Source: Bacteroidota bacterium (GTDB taxonomy: Bacteria; Bacteroidota; Rhodothermia; Rhodothermales; UBA10348). Taken from it: 7,084 nt of DNA. This document shows positions 1 through 5,821 of this stretch, one piece after another. How positions within the stretch are numbered: position 1 is the stretch's first letter; the number at the start of each line of letters is the position of its first letter. The notes under the pieces were generated by a model. The model had not been told where the DNA came from. It saw nothing but the letters and a program-made list of their open reading frames with translations, and searched no databases. Position numbers and translations under genes: made by a program. The stretch lies in the NCBI GenBank assembly GCA_004356385.1, contig SMXL01000070.1, positions 1 through 7,084 of the forward strand. Reading direction: 5' to 3'.

Positions 1-273
1 GGCATTGCGAATGAGATTTTCTACTAGAATAATCGATCCCGTCCAAGACAAAATTCGATGCGGATGCCCATCCGACAATTCCCATAATGACTGCGCATAT
101 CCGATGACGGTGTTAGCTTGTACATTCAGCCAACCATGCCCGCCAAGGGACAGAGCGCCCAGCATGACAGCGCCTGTCTGGATCGTAGGAACGATCAGCG
201 CTTTCGGGACCGATGGTTCAGAGACCGAATTTATTGCCGCTGAAAGCTGTGAAAGGTGATATGATTGGAACAC
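1..273 (-). CDS. possible membrane protein, N-terminal part (runs off left edge)
   Basis: A minus-strand reading frame is open from about base 357 to the left edge. The first usable start is GTG at 273; an ATG lies at 165. The translation contains stretches such as KALIVPTIQTGAVMLGALSL and WTGSIILVENLI, which look like membrane segments. A plus-strand frame over the same bases, ending with TGA at 257-259, is also open, and both frames share the same third codon positions, so one is the shadow of the other. I prefer the minus frame because its second codon positions are T-rich and G-poor, as in real membrane proteins. The plus frame is rich in G and C at second positions and gives an odd Cys/Arg/Pro-rich peptide. 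I do not recognise the family. The call is weak, and the start is uncertain because no ribosome binding site is visible. Confidence 0.3.
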   Translation of the reverse strand, partial: MFQSYHLSQLSAAINSVSEPSVPKALIVPTIQTGAVMLGALSLGGHGWLNVQANTVIGYAQSLWELSDGHPHRILSWTGSIILVENLIRNA

Positions 274-344
274 ATGATCGATTTTAGAAAATCCGCAACG
301 GTTTGTGTAGCAAAGCTTTAAATCTTTCCACGAAGATACCGACG

Positions 345-372
345 AGCCTATGACATCTAGATGTCATAGGCT
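345..372. repeat. perfect 28-base palindrome
   Basis: The half-site AGCCTATGACATCT is followed directly by its exact reverse complement, with the centre between bases 358 and 359 and no unpaired spacer. It lies in the spacer between the possible leftward gene (start 273) and the exonuclease gene (start 491). No T-run follows on either strand, so it does not look like a standard intrinsic terminator. A dyad operator for a dimeric or tetrameric regulator, or a cruciform/hairpin element, are both possible. The symmetry is directly seen; the role is unknown. Confidence 0.85.
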
Positions 373-490
373 GCATTTAAATTGATTAGGTACTGAAAAT
401 GAACGGTCAGGAAAAGACCTGGGTAAAGTAAACAGAATCAGGAGAATCCAACTACGATACGTGCCCTGATTGACGACAGACTGATGAAAC

Positions 491-1306
491 ATGAGTAAAA
501 TAATGATTGCCTTCGACGTCGAGACGACCGGAAAGAACCCGGACACGGACCAGATCGTCGAGATCTCGATGTGCCTTTACGACGCAGGAAATGAAGAAAC
601 CTATCACCGTCTGTTGAAACCGGGCGTCTCCATTACCTCTGGAGCCCAACAGGTTCACGGGATCTCGATGGACGACGTGAAGGATGCGCCGACGTTTGTA
701 GAAGTATCTGACGAGATCCTACAGTTTCTGGACTCCGCCGAAGTCATTGTCGGTTATAACGTGCGATTCGACATTCGCTTCGTTGAAAAAGAATTCGCCC
801 GAATTGGGACAGAACTCCGACTCGACGAGAAACTGGTCGTCGACCCGTATCGAATCTGGCAAACGATGGAACCGAGAAAACTCGAAGACGCCCATCGAAA
901 ATTTGTCGGGAAAGAAATGGAAGGCGCGCACCGGGCAACGGCGGATGTGCACGCTGCGGTCATGGTACTTCGTGGTCTGCGTCGCGAGTTTAATCTGGAA
1001 GAGGCATCGTGGGAGGACCTTGCCCAACTGACCGATCCTCAGCGTGATGCGTGGGTCGGAGACTCTCAACATTTCCTTTGGGAAAATGAACAAGTCGTAT
1101 TCAATTTTGGGAAATACAACGGGCGAACGATTCTCGAAGTCTCCGAGAACGACGCCGGTTATCTGAGCTGGATACAACGGTCTGATTTCCCCCGACATGT
1201 TAAGAATTTATGCAAGGGTGCGAGCGCCGGATTTTCCCAGACAGCATTCAACGAAAAGATTGTTGCTGCATTTGGACCGCCCCCTCTTCCCGGCGAAACG
1301 TCCTGA
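491..1306 (+). CDS. DnaQ-like 3'-5' exonuclease with ExoX-type C-terminal domain
   Basis: This 271-residue protein belongs to the DEDDh exonuclease superfamily (DNA polymerase III epsilon, ExoX, RNase T), which removes nucleotides from 3' ends using two metal ions. All three Exo motifs are visible: FDVETTG with D9 and E11, GYNVRFD with D94, and HRATAD with H147 and D152. The histidine five residues before the last aspartate marks the DEDDh subtype. After the nuclease domain (about 4-165) comes a linker, then a small domain at about 203-240 (FNFGKYNGRTILEV...GYLSWI), which resembles the C-terminal module of exodeoxyribonuclease X. It is not fused to a polymerase or a GIY-YIG domain. A repair or processing exonuclease is therefore more likely than the replicative proofreader, although the substrate cannot be read from sequence. 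The ATG at 491 is preceded two codons upstream by an in-frame TGA, so it is the earliest start. No clear Shine-Dalgarno sequence is present. Confidence 0.9.
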   Translation: MSKIMIAFDVETTGKNPDTDQIVEISMCLYDAGNEETYHRLLKPGVSITSGAQQVHGISMDDVKDAPTFVEVSDEILQFLDSAEVIVGYNVRFDIRFVEKEFARIGTELRLDEKLVVDPYRIWQTMEPRKLEDAHRKFVGKEMEGAHRATADVHAAVMVLRGLRREFNLEEASWEDLAQLTDPQRDAWVGDSQHFLWENEQVVFNFGKYNGRTILEVSENDAGYLSWIQRSDFPRHVKNLCKGASAGFSQTAFNEKIVAAFGPPPLPGETS

Positions 1307-1374
1307 TCTTGGTTCGACGGTAAAGAATCCACTATTTTCAAGAATACTCAGACATTCACCAGACCTGAAATCTC

Positions 1375-1797
1375 ATGAACACCTATTCACCAGATTTGTT
1401 AGCGGTGCTCGTAGCCGGTCTCCTCCCTCTGGCTGTCGGAGCCATATGGTATGGACCCTTGTTTGGAAAGAGATGGTTGGAAATGATGGGAAAAACGGAG
1501 GACGAGATCAAAGCGGACTTCAATCCGCTGAAAGCCTACGGAATCTCGTTCATTATGGCCCTCATTATGGGCTATGTGCTCGCTCACGTACTGCAAGCCT
1601 GGGATGATGCTTATGCCATCACCGGTTGGGCGGCAGGCATGCAAGGAGCGTTTTGGTCATGGCTCGGATTCGTCGTCACCATTGGCTATCAGTCGATGGC
1701 TTGGGAAGGCAAAAAACTAGGCTTGTTCGCCCTTAACATGGCCTACAATCTGGTCGTTCTTCTCGGGATGGGAGCCATTCTCGGCGTTTGGAGATAG
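1375..1797 (+). CDS. DUF1761 family membrane protein
   Basis: This 140-residue protein has four predicted membrane segments, at about 7-27, 55-74, 84-106 and 116-138. The WYGPLFGKRW stretch at 25-34, immediately after the first segment, is the hallmark of the DUF1761 family of small inner-membrane proteins. Length and topology fit the family. A short charged region (KTEDEIKADFN, 40-50) connects the first two segments. No function is established for the family, and nothing here adds one. The gene starts 68 bases after the exonuclease stop on the same strand; co-transcription is possible but there is no functional link. The start ATG has no visible ribosome binding site. Confidence 0.85.
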   Translation: MNTYSPDLLAVLVAGLLPLAVGAIWYGPLFGKRWLEMMGKTEDEIKADFNPLKAYGISFIMALIMGYVLAHVLQAWDDAYAITGWAAGMQGAFWSWLGFVVTIGYQSMAWEGKKLGLFALNMAYNLVVLLGMGAILGVWR

Positions 1798-1842
1798 GTG
1801 AAATCGTATTTCGGACGAAATGAAGTCCTCTGCAGCGGCGAG

Positions 1843-2139
1843 TTACGACTCGTCGCCTGGCGGCCCCTCTGACGATGATTTTGTTTCCTCGGTTGTTCCT
1901 TCCGGGAGCCGCCTCATATGGGATTCGATTAGCTCGAGCCGCTCTTCCAAGGGGATAATCGCATCTGTCATAGCATCCTGAATCATGCCCTTAAGTTCAG
2001 ACGTCCCTAGACTCTGGGATCCTGTCTCGGCCCTGATCTGCTCTCGTTTCAAATCATTCTTAACCTTGGTATTCCAGGCGATGAATGAGAAGACGATCAC
2101 ACTTATCATCAGGATGAAGAAGACGGTCGAAAATTCCAT
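1843..2139 (-). CDS. small single-pass membrane protein with coiled coil
   Basis: This 98-residue protein has one N-terminal membrane segment (about 4-22, FSTVFFILMISVIVFSFIAW). A basic juxtamembrane stretch follows (KVKNDLKREQIR, 25-36), then an amphipathic helix likely to form a coiled coil (about 47-78, with LKGMIQDAMTDAIIPLEERL) and a hydrophilic acidic tail rich in Ser, Glu, Gly and Pro (80-98). The order of membrane anchor, basic segment and cytoplasmic helix recalls PspB-type envelope-stress proteins and similar small membrane proteins. There is no convincing sequence match, so I do not name it. It is transcribed away from the 72-residue membrane protein gene. Its stop is 45 bases from the stop of the convergent DUF1761 gene. 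Start ATG at 2139, preceded by an A-rich stretch rather than a Shine-Dalgarno sequence. Confidence 0.75.
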   Translation of the reverse strand: MEFSTVFFILMISVIVFSFIAWNTKVKNDLKREQIRAETGSQSLGTSELKGMIQDAMTDAIIPLEERLELIESHMRRLPEGTTEETKSSSEGPPGDES

Positions 2140-2413
2140 CGTGTTTTACAATTATGCTATGAAAATTTGCTTCCTGATACTGCGTTTTGCGATGTGCGGT
2201 ACAACGCTCGAAGTACCGATGAAGAGCAACGCAACCCTATTCGGAATCTAAGCTACCAATTAAAGTGTCATTTTACTGATTTTCATGCCCCGGCAAAGTT
2301 TTGTGGCCGGTATCTAGTGTAACGGGAGAAGTAACTTGAACAACAGCGATCCGTAGACCAGGTCGTAACCGTATTAAATACCCAGTTCTCTTCCACCAAG
2401 CGAACAACGAGAT
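2140..2413. promoter_or_regulatory. divergent intergenic region with two inverted repeats
   Basis: This 274-base spacer lies between two divergently transcribed small membrane protein genes and must contain at least their two promoters. Two short perfect inverted repeats are visible. CGGTAC at 2197-2202 pairs with GTACCG at 2213-2218 across 10 bases. CCGGC at 2290-2294 pairs with GCCGG at 2306-2310 across 11 bases. Neither is followed by a T-run. AT-rich segments near 2145-2170 and 2255-2285 could hold promoter elements, but I could not match a consensus -35/-10 pair with confidence. No additional gene was seen. Confidence 0.4.
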
Positions 2414-2632
2414 ATGTCCGAGAAATACGAAACGTCCATTTACACGAAAAAGCAGCTCGACGGTGCAAGGATCAAGGGTCAGGTAAAAGGCTGGGTGCAG
2501 GGTGCTGTTTCGACATTTTTATTTTTACTGCTCATGAAATTTGTCGGCTGGATCCCAGCATTGCTCGTTTTGGGCGGTCTTGGATACCTTGGGTATAGGA
2601 TTTTTTCGGCTGGAAAGGAATCAAAAGGATGA
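2414..2632 (+). CDS. small two-segment membrane protein
   Basis: This 72-residue protein has a polar N-terminus (SEKYETSIYTKKQLDGARIKGQ, 2-23). Two hydrophobic stretches follow, at about 28-42 and 45-63, separated by the short turn MKFVGW, which suggests a helical hairpin. It ends with a short basic tail. The second stretch is glycine-rich (LVLGGLGYLGYRIF). I do not recognise a named family. The coding frame is convincing from its clean topology, its codon use and its position 72 bases upstream of the dehydrogenase small-subunit gene on the same strand. It could share a transcript with the dehydrogenase genes, but a weak hairpin at 2665-2682 lies between. The alternative long frames across this region lack protein-like composition. 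Confidence 0.75.
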   Translation: MSEKYETSIYTKKQLDGARIKGQVKGWVQGAVSTFLFLLLMKFVGWIPALLVLGGLGYLGYRIFSAGKESKG

Positions 2633-2664
2633 AATTCGCCTAACTCAGTTTCTTTTACGGTCTC

Positions 2665-2682
2665 GCCCGGTTACTTTCGGGC
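2665..2682 (+). other. short GC-rich hairpin before the dehydrogenase genes
   Basis: GCCCG at 2665-2669 and CGGGC at 2678-2682 form a five-pair stem around an eight-base loop, extendable by one G-T pair. No T-run follows, so it is not a standard terminator. It lies 22 bases before the ATG of the small-subunit gene and could influence the mRNA leader, or be chance. Confidence 0.3.
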
Positions 2683-2704
2683 CCCCAAGTAGAGAAAACC
2701 CCAA

Positions 2705-3277
2705 ATGGACCGTAGAGACGCACTTACCAAGCTCACCCTCCTCATAGGTGGAGCTGTTTCAGCCCCCACGTTTTCGGCCTTTATGGCAGGATGTTCTCCG
2801 CCACCCGCTCAAGGGCCGTACACTCCACAGTCTCTCTCTCAAGATTCGTTTCAGCTTGTTGGCGAGCTTGCCGAACTGATCATTCCAGAGACGGATACGC
2901 CGGGTGCCTTGAGTGCGGGTGTCGACCGGCACATCGACGACGTTTTGACTGAGATTTTCAGCAGCGAGCAACGCCGTCAGTTTTTTATCGGAATGGAAGA
3001 CTTTTCGAACCGAGCACGAGTCGAGTATGGAGCCGACCTCATCGAGTTGCATCCCGAGCAGCAGAGAGAATTTCTCGTCGCACTCGAGCACGAGGCTTTT
3101 CAAGGCATCCGGGACAGCGAACCCAATGCCGCCTCGTTTTACCGCCAGGTAAAGGAATTGACAGTTACCGGATATTACACATCGGAGTTCGGGGCCACCA
3201 TGGAGCTGCACGTCATGCCCTACGGCAGTTACCGCCCCATTGTACCGTTCGAAGAGATCGGAAAAACCTGGGCCTGA
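2705..3277 (+). CDS. gluconate 2-dehydrogenase subunit 3 family protein (Tat-type small subunit)
   Basis: This 190-residue protein matches the gluconate 2-dehydrogenase subunit 3 family, the small (gamma) partner of membrane-linked FAD-dependent sugar dehydrogenases. The N-terminus has twin arginines (R3, R4, in DRRDALTKL), a hydrophobic core (about 8-27) and a lipobox-like FMAGC with Cys30. This suggests Tat export and possible lipid anchoring. The family segment LAELIIPETDTPGALSAGV is at 55-73, followed by HIDDVL and the conserved C-terminal region with GYYTSEFG (156-163). In characterised relatives this subunit acts as a chaperone and carries the signal-less flavoprotein through Tat with it. 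The flavoprotein gene follows after 30 bases, in the same reading frame, which supports a two-gene operon. Start ATG at 2705 gives the complete signal sequence; the twin-arginine motif would be lost with a later start. Confidence 0.9.
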   Translation: MDRRDALTKLTLLIGGAVSAPTFSAFMAGCSPPPAQGPYTPQSLSQDSFQLVGELAELIIPETDTPGALSAGVDRHIDDVLTEIFSSEQRRQFFIGMEDFSNRARVEYGADLIELHPEQQREFLVALEHEAFQGIRDSEPNAASFYRQVKELTVTGYYTSEFGATMELHVMPYGSYRPIVPFEEIGKTWA

Positions 3278-3307
3278 AGTCTTAGTCGTCATTCAGCAGC
3301 GATTCCT

Positions 3308-5005
3308 GTGCACTTTTTCAAACGCGAATCATACGACGCCATTGTTATCGGTTCTGGCATGTCCGGCGGTTGGGCTGCCAAAGAACTTTGTGAGAAAGGA
3401 CTCAAAACGCTCGTCTTGGAACGGGGTAGAGGAATTGAACACGGGACGGATTATGTGACGGAACACAAGCAGCCATGGCAACTTCCCCACCGGGGCCAGA
3501 CTCCCCCTGCCCTGGCTGAAAGCGACTATCCGGTCCAAAAAGATGTTTATCTGTTCAACGAGTCCACTAGGCATTTCTTTATCAATGAACGGCTAAATCC
3601 TTACAAACAGAAAAAGCCCTTTTCATGGATCCGGGGTCATCAGGTGGGCGGTCGATCTCTCTTGTGGGCCCGCCAGTGCTATCGTTGGAGTGATTTGGAT
3701 TTCGAAGCCAATGCCCTCGACGGACACGGTGTCGACTGGCCGATCCGGTACAAGGATATCGAGCCGTGGTACGATTACGTCGAATCTTTTGTCGGAATTT
3801 CGGGGGAAGCACTCGGCTTGCCGCAATTGCCCGATGGAATATTCCAAAAACCAATGGAGATGAACGCGGTCGAACGCCATCTCAAAGGTCGAATTGAAAA
3901 TTCGTTTCCGAATAGAAGAATGACCATCGGTCGGTGCGCCGTGCTAACCGAGGAGCTGAACGGAAGAGCACCCTGCCACTATTGCGGGGAGTGCGAACGA
4001 GGATGTTCAACCCGCTCCTATTTCAGCAGCGTATCCGTGACGCTCCCTGCGGCTATGGCCACTGGAAATATGACGCTGCGGCCCCACAGCAATGTTCATT
4101 CAATCATCTACAATGAAGAACTCGACCGGGCAACAGGCGTCAGGGTCATAGACTATGAGACGAGGGAGGAAATCGAGTTTGACGCCGATATCATTTTCCT
4201 CTGCGCGTCTTGCATTGGCACCACACAGATCATGATGAACTCGACTGGTCCCCGGTTCCCGAACGGCATTGCGAACTCCAGCGGCGCTCTCGGACATTAC
4301 CTTATGGATCACCATGAACTCGGTGCGAGTGCGATGATCGATGGTTTTGAAGACGATTATTACGAGGGAAAAAGACCCAACGGCGTTTATATCCCTCGAT
4401 TCCGAAACATTGACGAACCATCTTCGCGAGAAGATTATATTCGCGGATTCGGAATTCAGGCAGGCGCATCCCGGGTTGGATGGAGCCGCGGCGCCAGCGA
4501 GCCTGGTTTTGGAATCGATCTGAAGGAAAAACTCCGCGCGCCAGGGCCCTGGACCATGTGGATGTCTGGATTTGGAGAAGCGCTACCTGTATTTGAGAAT
4601 CAAGTGTCGCTTTCGAACGAGACGGACGACTGGGGAATTCCGATCGTTGAAATCGACTGTGCGTACACGCAGAACGCCTACAAAATGCGTGAGGATATCT
4701 CGGTCTGTATTCAAGAAATGTTTGAAACGGCTGGATTTCACTCGATCCAGATTCGCGATACTCAAGATGTTGTTCCTGGATTTGCCATCCACGAAATGGG
4801 CACGGCCAGAATGGGTCGCGATCCACTCACTTCCGTACTCAACGCCCACAATCAGTGTCATGATGTACCTAATCTTTTTGTGACGGACGGGGCCTGCATG
4901 ACCTCGTCGGCGTGCCAAAACCCGTCCATCACATACATGGCCCTCACGGCCAGAGCCGTAGACTATGCTGTTTCTGCCATGAAGCGAGGAGAATTACATT
5001 CTTAG
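3308..5005 (+). CDS. GMC-family FAD-dependent dehydrogenase (catalytic subunit)
   Basis: This 565-residue GMC oxidoreductase probably oxidises a sugar, sugar acid or other alcohol in the periplasm; the substrate cannot be told. The N-terminal FAD-binding fold is clear: IGSGMSGGW (G15, G17, G20) and acidic E38 in VLERG. HQVGGRSLLW at 111-120 is a second FAD-contact segment. The C-terminal GMC domain carries H495 in AIHEMGTARMG and N538 in CQNPS, the usual catalytic His-Asn pair. Between them lies C223-x2-C226-x2-C229-x3-C233, in the region where some bacterial FAD glucose dehydrogenases bind an iron-sulfur cluster. The protein has no signal peptide of its own, in keeping with co-export by the preceding small subunit. 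The start is GTG at 3308. The only other in-frame codons back to the upstream TGA are not standard starts, and the GTG places the FAD motif at the usual distance. Its TAG stop is three bases from the opposing transporter stop. Confidence 0.94.
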   Translation: MHFFKRESYDAIVIGSGMSGGWAAKELCEKGLKTLVLERGRGIEHGTDYVTEHKQPWQLPHRGQTPPALAESDYPVQKDVYLFNESTRHFFINERLNPYKQKKPFSWIRGHQVGGRSLLWARQCYRWSDLDFEANALDGHGVDWPIRYKDIEPWYDYVESFVGISGEALGLPQLPDGIFQKPMEMNAVERHLKGRIENSFPNRRMTIGRCAVLTEELNGRAPCHYCGECERGCSTRSYFSSVSVTLPAAMATGNMTLRPHSNVHSIIYNEELDRATGVRVIDYETREEIEFDADIIFLCASCIGTTQIMMNSTGPRFPNGIANSSGALGHYLMDHHELGASAMIDGFEDDYYEGKRPNGVYIPRFRNIDEPSSREDYIRGFGIQAGASRVGWSRGASEPGFGIDLKEKLRAPGPWTMWMSGFGEALPVFENQVSLSNETDDWGIPIVEIDCAYTQNAYKMREDISVCIQEMFETAGFHSIQIRDTQDVVPGFAIHEMGTARMGRDPLTSVLNAHNQCHDVPNLFVTDGACMTSSACQNPSITYMALTARAVDYAVSAMKRGELHS

Positions 5006-5008
5006 ACA

Positions 5009-5788
5009 CTACATCATTAGAAGCTTCCGGGCCAGAAAAACGAGCGCAATAAGAATCACGACCCCGAGAATGCGTTGAATAACCTTGGGTTTGATTTGTG
5101 ATGCCCCCAGATAGGAGCCACCAACACCTCCGATAGCTACCGCACCAATGAGGGGGAGGTAATCCGAAAAGACAATTTCATGAAACTGGACGCGGGCGAT
5201 AATTCCAAAAAGTGAGTTCACCCAGATAAAAATTGAACCTGTAGCAGCCGCCTCCTTTTCCTTTCCCAATCCGAGCAGAATAATGAGTGGTACTAGGTAA
5301 ATCCCTCCTCCGATTCCAACCGTGCCGGCCAGGAACCCGAGTAACCCTCCAAGGCCGAAGGGCAAAACGAGCTTCGCTAAATCGCCGAGCTCCATTTTCA
5401 GCTTAAGATCTTCAACCAGATAGATTCGAGCTGCAACGAACAAGAGGGAAATGAAAAGAAGCCACCCGAAAAGAGTCTGACTCAGGTGCAACGAGCCGCC
5501 CAAGTACGCCATTGGAATCGACGTGACCAGGAAAGGCCAGATTAGACCAAAACGCGCGTGCTTGTGCCGAATGAACGTGATGCTCCCCACGAAGGTGACG
5601 ATCAGGTTCAGACTCAAAGAAACGGTCGGGATCACCACGTAGCTGACACCGAAAATGGTCAAGAGAGCCGTATAGGAGGATCCGCCACCGAGCCCGACCG
5701 ACGAATACATGAACGCGATGCCCATGAATAGAAGAGCCACCACCCAGATAGAAACGTCGCCCGTCGGGCTGGCAAGGAACGTCTCCAC
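5009..5788 (-). CDS. TSUP family transporter (TauE/SafE-like membrane protein)
   Basis: This 259-residue polytopic membrane protein belongs to the TauE/SafE (TSUP, formerly DUF81) family, whose studied members move sulfite, sulfonates, sulfoacetate or related organic anions. The family's two-fold internal repeat is visible: SSVGLGGGSSYTALL at 29-43 and GTVGIGGGIYLVPLI at 155-169. Each starts a half of about four hydrophobic segments, joined by a charged loop (LVEDLKLKMELGDLAK, 124-139). Length is typical and the protein looks complete. The start is GTG at 5788; the next ATG falls inside the first membrane segment. It lies 33 bases downstream of the DUF2652 gene on the same strand and in the same reading frame, so co-transcription is likely. 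The substrate is unknown. No sulfur-metabolism gene is visible nearby to suggest sulfite specifically. Confidence 0.93.
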   Translation of the reverse strand: METFLASPTGDVSIWVVALLFMGIAFMYSSVGLGGGSSYTALLTIFGVSYVVIPTVSLSLNLIVTFVGSITFIRHKHARFGLIWPFLVTSIPMAYLGGSLHLSQTLFGWLLFISLLFVAARIYLVEDLKLKMELGDLAKLVLPFGLGGLLGFLAGTVGIGGGIYLVPLIILLGLGKEKEAAATGSIFIWVNSLFGIIARVQFHEIVFSDYLPLIGAVAIGGVGGSYLGASQIKPKVIQRILGVVILIALVFLARKLLMM

Positions 5789-5821
5789 GATTCGTCTATG
5801 GTTCCGTGTTATTGAAGCGAC

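Noticed and set aside
401..433. ten-codon ATG frame (MNGQEKTWVK) ahead of the exonuclease
   Set aside because: It is too short to support as a gene, and nothing suggests a leader-peptide mechanism.
719..1198. 159-codon minus-strand open frame inside the exonuclease gene
   Set aside because: It lies wholly antisense to a gene with all DEDDh motifs, and its translation has no recognisable domain; it is a shadow frame.
1197..1607. 136-codon plus-strand frame bridging the exonuclease and DUF1761 genes
   Set aside because: It overlaps both real genes in another frame, and its composition (Arg, Ser and His-rich) is typical of a shadow.
1808..1821. ATTTCG-GA-CGAAAT inverted repeat between the convergent DUF1761 and 98-residue genes
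   Set aside because: The arms are only six bases with a two-base gap and no adjacent T-run, so I would not call it a terminator.
2759..3292. 177-codon minus-strand open frame over the small-subunit gene
   Set aside because: It is antisense to a well-supported family member, with no domain-like or membrane pattern of its own.
4302..4826. 174-codon minus-strand open frame over the GMC gene
   Set aside because: It is Arg/Ser/Phe-rich, with the low-complexity look of an antisense shadow, and covers a strongly conserved enzyme.
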